The notes beneath the pieces are model-generated. The model was not told the origin of the DNA. It searched no databases and saw only the letters and a list, made by a program, of their open reading frames with translations. Both the position numbers and the translations under genes were made by a program. From VGJW01 sp035285595 (lineage in GTDB: Bacteria > Cyanobacteriota > Sericytochromatia > S15B-MN24 > VGJW01), in assembly GCA_035285595.1 (NCBI GenBank), contig JAYKGV010000002.1, forward strand, positions 62,001 to 126,000: 64,000 nt of DNA. The letters are read 5' to 3'. Every line of letters starts with the position of its first letter. Position 1 is the first letter of the stretch. This document shows positions 1 through 7,295 of the stretch, one piece after another.

Positions 1-683
1 GGAGTCTGGACGGCTGTCCGAGGTTCTGTCGTCGCAACTGGCGGGACGGCTGTCGAGACGGCTTCCGGTGGCGTGGGCTGTGGGTCGGGTCCAGCGTATT
101 CAGGTGGCACGAGGAGCAGTTCCTCCTCGGCTTCCTCCTCGGATGCCGAGGGACTGGCATCATCCGCAAGGGGGGCTGACGGCACCGCCGCTACAGTTTC
201 CTGAGCTGGCTCGACGACCGGATCAGGCGAGGCGGAAGGCGGAACGGTCTCAGGTAGGGATGCCGTCTCCAAGGAGGGAGATGCCGTCGCACTCGGCACG
301 GGAGCCGTGACCACGTCTGGGGCGTCCGCCGCACCCTCAGGCTCGCCTGCGGAGTGGGCGGCTGGTGGCAGGCCCACTTCACCCGGTTTGCCGGACACGC
401 CGCTTGCCACATCCGTGACCTGTGCCAAGCGCCCTTGTTCAAAACGCAGGACATATCGCGCCCCACCCGGTGGCCCATAGGTCATTTCTTCGACCAGATT
501 TTGGGTCCCGCCGGTGATCTGGGTGGAGGGCTGACCGAGAAACTCGATGATTTTCTCCGGTGTCATGCCGAGCCGCAGCTCCGACACGTGCTCCACCGAC
601 GCGTGGGCCAAGGCGGCCCGGGGACCTGAGATCAGCGTGGCTGCAAGACCCAGGGCCACCAGAGAAGGGCGTTTCGTGGGCAT
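1..683 (-). CDS. Secreted protein with N-terminal BamE/SmpA-like segment and Pro/Ala/Glu-rich tail (3' end outside window)
   Basis: The minus-strand frame is open from an ATG at 683 to the window edge (227 codons), so the C-terminus is missing. Residues 1-27 form a signal peptide (MPTKRPSLVALGLAATLISG, then an ALA cleavage-type end). The next ~65 residues contain ELRLGMTPEKIIEFLGQPS, which resembles the small outer-membrane SmpA/OmlA/BamE fold, where LGMT..EV...LG.P is typical. After that the chain is low complexity, rich in Pro, Ala, Val and Glu, including a run EEEAEEELLL. It starts only 3 bp after the stop of the FliF-FliG-like gene, so the two are probably co-transcribed. That suggests an envelope role linked to the motor-like protein. 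Function is unknown. The signal peptide is clear; the BamE resemblance is by eye. Confidence 0.7.
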   Translation of the reverse strand, partial: MPTKRPSLVALGLAATLISGPRAALAHASVEHVSELRLGMTPEKIIEFLGQPSTQITGGTQNLVEEMTYGPPGGARYVLRFEQGRLAQVTDVASGVSGKPGEVGLPPAAHSAGEPEGAADAPDVVTAPVPSATASPSLETASLPETVPPSASPDPVVEPAQETVAAVPSAPLADDASPSASEEEAEEELLLVPPEYAGPDPQPTPPEAVSTAVPPVATTEPRTAVQT

Positions 684-686
684 GAC

Positions 687-2651
687 CTAGCCCTCCGCCA
701 AGGTTTTCATCGAAAACCGACCTTGGCGAACCAGCTCGCGGACGCGTCCGACCACCTCGCGGCGTGCCGATTCGGCCGCGTCCATCTCGATGGGCTGGCC
801 TTCCAGCCGCTCGAGAGCATCCATCAGGAGCGCCCGACGCTTGTCGGTCATGGCTCCCAGAACGGCCTCCTGCAGGGGTTCCTCGGCGTCACGGATGGCG
901 TGGGCCACGACGCCGGGATCGAGTTCCCGCACCGCATCCTTGATGACGGCGGCCGGCAGACGCGTCAGGTCGGCAAAGGTGAGGTACAGTTCGCGCACCT
1001 TCCGCATCATCTCGGGGTTCTGGGTCTTGAGATTGTCGAGAATGCGCTGTTCGGTCGTGGCATCTGCGTTGTCGAGAATGTTGACCAGAAGGTCGACGCC
1101 ATCGGTGACCACCGCACTGAAGGATGGGGCCTGGGAGGCCTTGGTCGCGAGCTTTTCAGCGATGCTTTCAAAGGTCGTCAAGGGAATGGAGCCGAGATCA
1201 CCCAGAGCGGTGGCCACCGGGCCCTGATCCTCGACGGGCCACTTGGACATAAGACCAGCCGCCCTCTTGTAGGGCAGCTGGGACAGCACCAGCGCGCGCA
1301 CTCTCGCCCCCTCGTCCTGAAGAATCCAGAGGACCTGGGAGTCGTCGATGCGATCCAAGAATCCGAAGGGCGCAAGCTTGCGGCCGGCCTGGGCATTTCT
1401 CTCTGCCTTGGCCGCCACCAGCAAGGGGTAGGCTTCTTCCAGCACCGCCAGAGTCTCCTCCTGCGAGACCTCGCGCAAACCCAGCAAGGCAGCCTCCACT
1501 CGGGTCCGCTCCTCATCCCCGAGGTCGGGCAAGGTCCGAACGGCTTGGGTCATCCCAAGGATCTTGAGCAAATGGGCGACCTTTTGCAGGCCCTCTTCGC
1601 GCCGCGAGAGGCCTGCGACCAAGGGGCCCACAAGTTCCGGTTGCTCAAGCAGCATCGCCACGATCTCCTGACGCAGCGCCTGGGTCGCGCGTGCCGCACG
1701 TTGTTCCTCGGCCGAGGGGCCCGCGGAGGGCGGCTGTTCCTTCTGGGATTGGGGCAACAGCGCGGCCGCCCACGCCGGAGGACCGTCGCCGGGTGCGGCC
1801 GGATCGGGCCTCCGCCTGCGGAAGAGAGCAAAGAGCGCCAACAGGACGCCCACGCCCAAGAGGGCGAGCAGCAACCAGAGCATGGCTCTAAGGGTCGGAT
1901 CGAGGCCCGAGGACGGAGCGTCCCCGGGCACAGCGAGAGGCCCCGCTGCCACGCCCGCCGGCACGCTGTCGGTTCCTGCCGTCGCTATCGCAGCAGCCTT
2001 CTGCAACGTCGGGGGGAATTGCCGGTTCATGATCTCCAGGCTGTCCCCTCGAGCAAAATTGAGGTCGGCCTTCTGGTAGATGAGTTTTTCCAGGAAGTCC
2101 CGTTCTTCTTGTGCCAACGTCTTCTCGATGACGGTCAAGATCCGCACCCTCTCGACACGCAACCCACTCGCCTCAGTCATGGGCGGCTGACCTGCAGCGG
2201 CCATGGCGGGCAGGGGCGGGGGTGCCGCCACGGGGGCGGCTGGCCGGGCTGCGCCCGTCCGCGCAGGCAAGCCAGGGAGATCGAGTTCTTCCGGATCGAG
2301 GGGTTCCGTACCTGGCAAGTTGGCCGTCAGTGCCGGCTGCAACGGTGCAGGCAGGGCCTGCAAGGGCTTGGTCGCCTGACCGGGAGTCTTCTGCATCCTG
2401 ACTCTGACCTGAATGATGAAGCGGTCGTTGCCGAGGTAGGACCCGATGGCCTGCTTCAGGCTTTCTTCCAAAAGTTTCTCGTAACTCAATTCTTCGAGCA
2501 CGACACCGTCATGCCGGGCCTCTGTCGGTCCGGAGGCGAACTGAGCTTGCGCAGGGAGCGCGAAGCTGGATGTCCCCGTAATAACAGCGGCGGCGACCGC
2601 TGCGCGGAGAGCAGGCGTGGCGCGCATCGGAAGGGGCCGTGGGGCTCGCAT
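687..2651 (-). CDS. FliF(C-terminal)-FliG-like fusion protein, membrane anchored
   Basis: 654 aa. Residues 1-36 are a signal peptide. Residues ~164-213 (VERVRILTVIEKTL through the ARGD motif to RQFPP) match the last periplasmic ring-building domain of FliF, where a conserved ARGD..V....F follows a V.V.VDktL strand. Residues 255-277 form one transmembrane helix followed by RRRR, as in FliF. The cytoplasmic part (~325-648) reads as FliG: N domain ~325-425, middle domain ~428-505 starting PFGFLDRIDDSQVLWILQDE, and C domain ~518-648 with a YLTFADL torque-helix-like segment. The EHPQ motif of the FliG middle domain is replaced by EGAR. FliF and FliG are normally separate rotor proteins; here one chain spans both. 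No other flagellar gene is in view, so a flagellum-derived but different machine is possible. M9 is an alternative start. Confidence 0.75.
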   Translation of the reverse strand: MRAPRPLPMRATPALRAAVAAAVITGTSSFALPAQAQFASGPTEARHDGVVLEELSYEKLLEESLKQAIGSYLGNDRFIIQVRVRMQKTPGQATKPLQALPAPLQPALTANLPGTEPLDPEELDLPGLPARTGAARPAAPVAAPPPLPAMAAAGQPPMTEASGLRVERVRILTVIEKTLAQEERDFLEKLIYQKADLNFARGDSLEIMNRQFPPTLQKAAAIATAGTDSVPAGVAAGPLAVPGDAPSSGLDPTLRAMLWLLLALLGVGVLLALFALFRRRRPDPAAPGDGPPAWAAALLPQSQKEQPPSAGPSAEEQRAARATQALRQEIVAMLLEQPELVGPLVAGLSRREEGLQKVAHLLKILGMTQAVRTLPDLGDEERTRVEAALLGLREVSQEETLAVLEEAYPLLVAAKAERNAQAGRKLAPFGFLDRIDDSQVLWILQDEGARVRALVLSQLPYKRAAGLMSKWPVEDQGPVATALGDLGSIPLTTFESIAEKLATKASQAPSFSAVVTDGVDLLVNILDNADATTEQRILDNLKTQNPEMMRKVRELYLTFADLTRLPAAVIKDAVRELDPGVVAHAIRDAEEPLQEAVLGAMTDKRRALLMDALERLEGQPIEMDAAESARREVVGRVRELVRQGRFSMKTLAEG

Positions 2652-2772
2652 GTGACGTTACCGGGACGAGGGTCGGGGCAAGGGGCGATCCTCCGGATTC
2701 AGGCCACCGTAAAGTGACGGGCGTGGGATCACTGGACGTCACCATACCCTATGCGCCATTCTCTCAAAAGTC

Positions 2773-3942
2773 ATGGCCGAATCGACGACCGGGCCGGGCA
2801 CGTACGAGGGCCCCCGTGCCTATCTGGATGCTCATGCCACCACCCCGGTGGCCGAAGCCGTTCTGGCCGAGATGTGGCCCTGGTTCGGGCAGCGGTTCGG
2901 CAATCCCTCTTCCGCAGGACACGCCTGGGGGTGGGAGGCCCGCGGTGCCGTCGACGGCTCACGACAGCGTATCGCTGACCTTCTGGGGGTCGGTGTCCGG
3001 GAGGTCATATTCACAAGTGGCGCTACCGAGGCCAATCATCTGGCACTCCTTGGCGTCCTCGAGGCGGCAGGTCCGGGGGCAAGGCTGATCACCCAGCCTA
3101 CCGAGCACGCCTCGGTGCTGGAGGTGGCGAACCGCTGGTCCAGACTCGGCGGGGAAGTCACGCTGCTGCCGGTGGACGGTCAGGGCTTGGTGGCCCCCGA
3201 GGCTCTGGAACGGGAGCTTGGGCGTCCCGCCGCCTTGGTGTCCTTGATGGCAGCCAATAACGAAGTGGGCACCTTGCAACCCCTGGACCTACTGGGTGAC
3301 CTGTGCCGCCGGTCGAGAGTCCCGTTGCACGCTGATGCGGCCCAGATTCCCGGTCGCGTGCCTCTGGCGAGTGTCGTTCCCCACGTCGCCTTGTTGTCTC
3401 TTTCCGCTCACAAGGCCTACGGCCCCAAGGGAGTGGGAGTCCTCGTGGCGCGTCGACGGGGGCCGAGAGTCCGGCTGGTGCCACAGATGACAGGAGGGGG
3501 ACAGGAGGAAGGTCGACGTGGGGGTACGGTGCCCGTGCCCTTGGTCGTGGGCATGGCCTCGGCGCTGGAGCGTGCCGAGCGGGCCTGCGAAGATTGGGCT
3601 CGTGAGGCCTCGCAGGCGGCGGCACTGATTCGACAGCGCATGGACGATGCCTTGGCGGGCATTCTCTGGTTGGGCCACCCGCAACGGCGTCTTCCAGGCC
3701 ATCTCGCGATGATTTTGCCGGACCGTACGGCGACGGCTTTCATGCGTGCTTGCCCGGGACTTGCCATGTCGTCCGGTGCGGCTTGTCATGCCGGGGCGCC
3801 CAGCCACGTCTTGTCCGCCTTGGGCTTCGAGACCGAGGCGGCCGGGCGCATGGTCAGGCTGGGCTGGGGTCCCCACCTCCACAAAGAAGACCCCGGCGTC
3901 GTGGCCGGGGTCTTGGTCGATGCGTTGACCAGAGCGCGCTAG
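2773..3942 (+). CDS. Cysteine desulfurase (class V aminotransferase, NifS/IscS family)
   Basis: 389 aa, the usual length. PLP-dependent removal of sulfur from cysteine, passing it as a persulfide to Fe-S cluster or thio-cofactor assembly. Seen: the N-terminal YLDAHATTPV, TSGATEAN, the EHAS histidine region, HADAAQ with the PLP-binding Asp, the Schiff-base lysine K214 in SAHKAYGPKG, and the active-site cysteine C338 in SSGAACHAGAPSHVL. All key residues are present, so the enzyme should be active. No scaffold gene (iscU or sufU) is adjacent, so I leave the symbol empty. The start has no clear Shine-Dalgarno sequence. The last codons overlap the convergent small zinc-ribbon gene by 4 bp. The 3' end of the coding region contains a strong hairpin (see 3887-3914). 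Confidence 0.92.
   Translation: MAESTTGPGTYEGPRAYLDAHATTPVAEAVLAEMWPWFGQRFGNPSSAGHAWGWEARGAVDGSRQRIADLLGVGVREVIFTSGATEANHLALLGVLEAAGPGARLITQPTEHASVLEVANRWSRLGGEVTLLPVDGQGLVAPEALERELGRPAALVSLMAANNEVGTLQPLDLLGDLCRRSRVPLHADAAQIPGRVPLASVVPHVALLSLSAHKAYGPKGVGVLVARRRGPRVRLVPQMTGGGQEEGRRGGTVPVPLVVGMASALERAERACEDWAREASQAAALIRQRMDDALAGILWLGHPQRRLPGHLAMILPDRTATAFMRACPGLAMSSGAACHAGAPSHVLSALGFETEAAGRMVRLGWGPHLHKEDPGVVAGVLVDALTRAR
3887..3914. repeat. Perfect 11-bp inverted repeat inside the cysteine desulfurase 3' end
   Basis: AAGACCCCGGC, a 6-nt loop, then GCCGGGGTCTT. The hairpin lies within codons for a DPGVVAGV stretch just before the stop. There is no U-tract after it, so it is not a classical terminator for the plus strand. 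It could attenuate the convergent transcript or be chance in GC-rich coding sequence. Confidence 0.5.
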
Positions 3943-4151
3943 GCGGCTTGCGAGACCGTCTGCTCGATGGAATGGCCGCACACGCACGCAGAATGTTCTC
4001 CGCGCACGGGCTCGAGGTGCAGGATGATGCCGCAGACCCCACACTGCACCTCGACGGTGGTGGTCGCCCGGGCGGGCAGGGATTTGAACAAGCTCTTTTC
4101 CTCCGACGGTTGCAGCGAGGTCTCGACGAGGCCGAAGACTGCGCTCACCAT
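3939..4151 (-). CDS. Small CxxC zinc-ribbon protein, hypothetical
   Basis: About 70 aa if read from the ATG at 4151 (MVSAVFGLVETSLQ). A GTG at 4208 would give 89 aa but would overlap the divergent DUF2721 start, so I prefer the shorter form. The C-terminal half has CGVCG, then CVCGH about 20 residues later, the spacing of a rubredoxin-like or zinc-ribbon knuckle. There is no signal peptide or membrane helix of normal length. It is convergent with the cysteine desulfurase, with a 4-bp overlap, and divergent from DUF2721. No function can be assigned. The paired CxxC motifs argue that it is a real gene. Confidence 0.55.
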   Translation of the reverse strand: MVSAVFGLVETSLQPSEEKSLFKSLPARATTTVEVQCGVCGIILHLEPVRGEHSACVCGHSIEQTVSQAA

Positions 4152-4201
4152 GAGGATCTTACCCAACCATCCGGGTCCCGAGTCAACTTCGCGGGGAGTC
4201 C

Positions 4202-4657
4202 ATGGCACCTGATGACCTTATTGCGACAGCCTTGGCACCTGCTGTGGCCATGTCTTCCGGGGCGATCCTGGCCACCGGGCTTCAGACCAGGTTCTCTGCT
4301 CTCGTGGATCGTATCCGGCATCTGACGGCCGAGCAGCGTGACCTCAGGACCCAGCTGTCCTTGTCGGCGACAGAGGGCACCCGTCTGGCCCGGATCGAAC
4401 GGCAGTTGCCCTTGATGGTGGCCCGCGGCCGGTGGGTCCAGGCGGCGGTGGTGTTTCTCTACCTTGGCATTGCTTCCTTCCTGACCTGCACGTTGGCTCT
4501 GGCTTTCGCGGCCAGGGGCGTGGCCGGTGCGTGGCGCGTGGCAGCCGAGATCCTGTTTTTGTCCGGGGCCTCGTCCCTGTTGGCCGGGGTCGTGGCCGAG
4601 ATCATGGAGGTCCGGCTTGCCTTCCGGGTGGTGCGTGCGGAGGTCGGCATCGGTTGA
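4202..4657 (+). CDS. DUF2721 family membrane protein
   Basis: 151 aa. The N-terminal AIxATGLQTRFSALVDRIR pattern is the signature of DUF2721: a membrane-proximal helix followed by a soluble amphipathic helix (about 30-75). Two transmembrane helices follow at ~80-105 and ~112-137. The family is widespread in cyanobacteria and proteobacteria and has no known function. GGGGAG sits 5 nt before the ATG as a ribosome binding site. It is followed 40 bp later by the Rieske gene, which seems to have its own promoter. Confidence 0.75.
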   Translation: MAPDDLIATALAPAVAMSSGAILATGLQTRFSALVDRIRHLTAEQRDLRTQLSLSATEGTRLARIERQLPLMVARGRWVQAAVVFLYLGIASFLTCTLALAFAARGVAGAWRVAAEILFLSGASSLLAGVVAEIMEVRLAFRVVRAEVGIG

Positions 4658-4685
4658 GTGATGTTCCAGGGTCTCGACCTGCTGT

Positions 4686-4691
4686 TACGAT
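4686..4691 (+). promoter_or_regulatory. -10-like TACGAT directly before the Rieske start (leaderless candidate)
   Basis: TACGAT is followed by 6 nt (GGGGCC) and then the ATG, so transcription would begin at or next to the start codon. There is no Shine-Dalgarno sequence at proper spacing and no recognisable -35. The element CTGTTACRATGGGG is shared with the nuoA upstream region. Confidence 0.4.
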
Positions 4692-4697
4692 GGGGCC

Positions 4698-5015
4698 ATG
4701 AGCGAATGGATTTCCGTATGCCACAAGGATGAGCTGCCCGAAGGCACCTGGAAAGTCGTCCAGGTCGGCGGGCGTGAGGTCGTCGTTGTCCATGCCGAAG
4801 GTGGGTACTGGGCCATCGACGATGAGTGTCCGCATCGCGGCGGGCCTTTGTCCAAGGGGTTTCTCGAGGGCCGCAACCTGTATTGCCCCTTGCATGGCTG
4901 GCCCTTTGACGTGACCACCGGCCAGATGCCAGGTAGTCCCGACCTTTGTGTGCCCCGGCATCCCGTTTCCGTGGAAGGGGACGTCGTCCGGGTCGGGCCA
5001 GCCGAGTCCGTCTAG
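4698..5015 (+). CDS. Rieske [2Fe-2S] protein, NirD/ferredoxin-type
   Basis: 105 aa, a stand-alone Rieske domain. The cluster ligands are C44 and H46 (CPHRGGPL) and C63 and H66 (CPLHGWPFD), the full CxH...CxxH set. The short length and lack of a membrane anchor match soluble Rieske ferredoxins that pass electrons to oxygenases or reductases, such as NirD or BphA3 types. No oxygenase or nitrite reductase is adjacent, so its partner is unknown. Confidence 0.9.
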   Translation: MSEWISVCHKDELPEGTWKVVQVGGREVVVVHAEGGYWAIDDECPHRGGPLSKGFLEGRNLYCPLHGWPFDVTTGQMPGSPDLCVPRHPVSVEGDVVRVGPAESV

Positions 5016-5061
5016 TGCGCCATCGGCGGACCCGTTCCCGGATTGGCCGGCCACGCCCGAA

Positions 5062-5178
5062 CTACAAGCCCAGCGTAGCTTCCAGGAGGCCGAGGCGGGC
5101 CTCCAGGCGTGCCATGCAGGCCAGGAGCTCCGGACTCGGTGCCGCAGGCTCGACGTCAGTGGGTCGGACAATCGCCAT
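5062..5178 (-). CDS. 38-aa ORF, possible small protein
   Basis: Runs from an ATG at 5178 to a TAG at 5062. The product begins MAIVRPTDVEPAAPSPELL and ends with an amphipathic helix-like segment ARLEARLGLLEATLGL that could form a short coiled coil. A TAAAAT hexamer sits 7 nt before the ATG (5186-5191), the same layout as other start sites in this window. It fills most of the ~205 bp between the Rieske gene and acsA and shares the acsA strand, directly downstream of it. No homologue recognised; it may not be translated. Confidence 0.35.
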   Translation of the reverse strand: MAIVRPTDVEPAAPSPELLACMARLEARLGLLEATLGL

Positions 5179-5220
5179 GGCTGTTATTTTACATCACCCA
5201 AGCGCGGTCTTGGACGGCGG

Positions 5221-7179
5221 CTAGCCCTCGTCGTCCTGACGCAACGTGGCCAGCACCGACAGGTCTTCGAGGGTGGTGGTATCACCAAAGGCGTGGCTAC
5301 CTGCAGCAAGTTCGCGCAACAGGCGGCGCATGATCTTGCCCGACCGGGTTTTCGGCAGGGCATCCGTCAACCGGATTTCCTCGGGACGGGCGATGGCCCC
5401 GATCTCCTGCGCCACATGGTTTTTCAGGTCAGCCTTCAGGGATTCGCTTCCTTCCAGACCGGCCTTGAGGGTCACGAAGGCCACCACGGCCGTGCCCCTG
5501 ACCTCGTCCGGTCGCCCCACGACAGCCGCTTCTGCCACGGTCGGATGACTCACGAGCGCCGATTCGATTTCCATCGTGCCCAGACGGTGTCCCGCCACGT
5601 TGATGACATCGTCCACCCGGCCCATGATCCAGTGGTAGCCTTCGGCGTCCCGCCGGGCACCATCACCGGTGAAGTAGGCTCCTGGTACCTGGGACCAATA
5701 CTGGGTCAGGTAGCGTGCGTGATCTCCATGGATGGTACGTGCCATCGACGGCCAAGCCTCCCGGATCACGAGGTAACCGCCTTGACCATCCGGTACCGGT
5801 TGACCCTTGGGGTCCACGATATCGGGCTTGATGCCGAAGAACGCCTGCGTGGCCGATCCCGGTCGGGTGGTCGTGAGGCCCGGCAGGGGAGCAATCATGA
5901 TGGCCCCGGTCTCTGTTTGCCACCAAGTGTCCACGATCGGGCACCGCTCGCCGCCGATGACCCGGTGGTACCACATCCAGGCCTCGGGATTGATGGGCTC
6001 TCCCACCGTTCCCAGCAGCCTGAGGGTGCTAAGGTCGTGGCGTGCGGGGTGTTCGTCCCCAAGGCGCATGAAGGTGCGGATGGCCGTTGGCGCCGTGTAG
6101 AGGATGGTGATCCCCCACCGGGCGATCATGTCCCAGAAGCGATCCGGTCCCGGATGCAGCGGTGCACCCTCGTAGAGGAACGCGGTCGCGCCCGCCAGCA
6201 GCGGTCCGTAGGCCACGTAGCTGTGGCCTGTAATCCAGCCCACATCGGCCGTGCACCAGTAGATGTCGTGTTCCTTCAGATCGAAGACGAAGCGGGAAGT
6301 CAGGAACACCTGTGTCATGTAGCCGCCGGTCGTGTGGACCAGACCCTTCGGCTTTCCCGTCGTCCCGCTGGTGTAAAGGATGAACAGGGGATCTTCCGCT
6401 CCGACGGGCACCGCCTGATGGCGTGGGCTTGCCGACGCCCGCAGATCCTCCCACCAATGATCGCGCCCCTCGGTCCAAGCCACGTCCTCCCCGGTGCGTC
6501 GGACGACGAGCACGTGCTCGAGCGTGGGAATTCCCTCGGCGGCAAGGTCGACCTGGGCCTTGAGCCTGACGACCTGACCGCGGCGCCAGCCACCGTCAGC
6601 CGTGAGGATGGCCTTCGCCCCGGCGTCGTTCATCCGGTCCTTCAAGGCCTCGGCGCTGAACCCGCCGAAGACCACCGAGTGCACCAATCCAAGCCTGGCG
6701 CAAGCCAGCATTCCCACCACCGCTTCGGGCACCATGGGCATGTAGATGCCGACCCGGTCACCCTTGGCCAATCCCAGCTGCTGAAGCGCGTTTGCCATGC
6801 GACAGACCTCGCGATGGAGTTCCAGGTAGGTCAAGGTTCGTGAATCGCCGGGCTCGCCTTCCCATACCAAGGCTGCGCGATTGCGCACGGCACCGTCGAG
6901 GTGTCGGTCGAGACAGTTGAACGCGAGGTTGGTCTGACCATCCTCGAACCAGCGGGTGTTCGCTCCCTCGCCGGTCCGGACCTTGGTGAACGGGGTGAAC
7001 CAGTGGAGTTCTCGCGCCACTTCGCGCCAGAAGACCTCGGGAACCTCGCGCGAGAGCGACTGCAGGCGCTCGTGCCGTTCGGGGTCTCCGACGACCGCCG
7101 TGCGCTGGAAATCCGCCGGCGGCGGGAACGAGCGGGACTCCTGCAGGACCGTGGCGATGGCAGCGTGTTCGTCGGCCAA
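5221..7179 (-). CDS. acsA: Acetyl-CoA synthetase (AMP-forming)
   Basis: 652 aa from a TTG start at 7179, the same length as the E. coli enzyme. That start has a strong GGAGG 7 nt upstream. A GTG at 7230 is possible but has no such site. It converts acetate, ATP and CoA to acetyl-CoA through acetyl-AMP. Seen: the ATP-loop YTSGTTGKPKG, the WQTETG motif, a YFTGDGARRD region of the hinge, and the C-terminal PKTRSGKIMRR, whose lysine is the acetylation-regulated catalytic residue. Full length and intact. Divergent from the CheR-like gene. Confidence 0.95.
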   Translation of the reverse strand: MADEHAAIATVLQESRSFPPPADFQRTAVVGDPERHERLQSLSREVPEVFWREVARELHWFTPFTKVRTGEGANTRWFEDGQTNLAFNCLDRHLDGAVRNRAALVWEGEPGDSRTLTYLELHREVCRMANALQQLGLAKGDRVGIYMPMVPEAVVGMLACARLGLVHSVVFGGFSAEALKDRMNDAGAKAILTADGGWRRGQVVRLKAQVDLAAEGIPTLEHVLVVRRTGEDVAWTEGRDHWWEDLRASASPRHQAVPVGAEDPLFILYTSGTTGKPKGLVHTTGGYMTQVFLTSRFVFDLKEHDIYWCTADVGWITGHSYVAYGPLLAGATAFLYEGAPLHPGPDRFWDMIARWGITILYTAPTAIRTFMRLGDEHPARHDLSTLRLLGTVGEPINPEAWMWYHRVIGGERCPIVDTWWQTETGAIMIAPLPGLTTTRPGSATQAFFGIKPDIVDPKGQPVPDGQGGYLVIREAWPSMARTIHGDHARYLTQYWSQVPGAYFTGDGARRDAEGYHWIMGRVDDVINVAGHRLGTMEIESALVSHPTVAEAAVVGRPDEVRGTAVVAFVTLKAGLEGSESLKADLKNHVAQEIGAIARPEEIRLTDALPKTRSGKIMRRLLRELAAGSHAFGDTTTLEDLSVLATLRQDDEG

Positions 7180-7295
7180 GTGGGAACCTCCGGGTCTTTT
7201 CAGGGCCCTCCATTGTGCCTTGGACCTCACGGGGGTGACAAACCTGAGGGTGTCTTGCCCGTCGCGTGCAGATCCCGGTCGTCTCGGGGCATAAC

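Noticed and set aside
723..2717. Long open frame of 664 codons on the plus strand opposite the FliF-FliG-like gene
   Set aside because: No recognisable domain, and composition typical of antisense of GC-rich coding sequence; the minus strand has clear domains.
4948..6843. 631-codon plus-strand open frame opposite acsA
   Set aside because: Antisense of a highly conserved enzyme; no domain or signal peptide.
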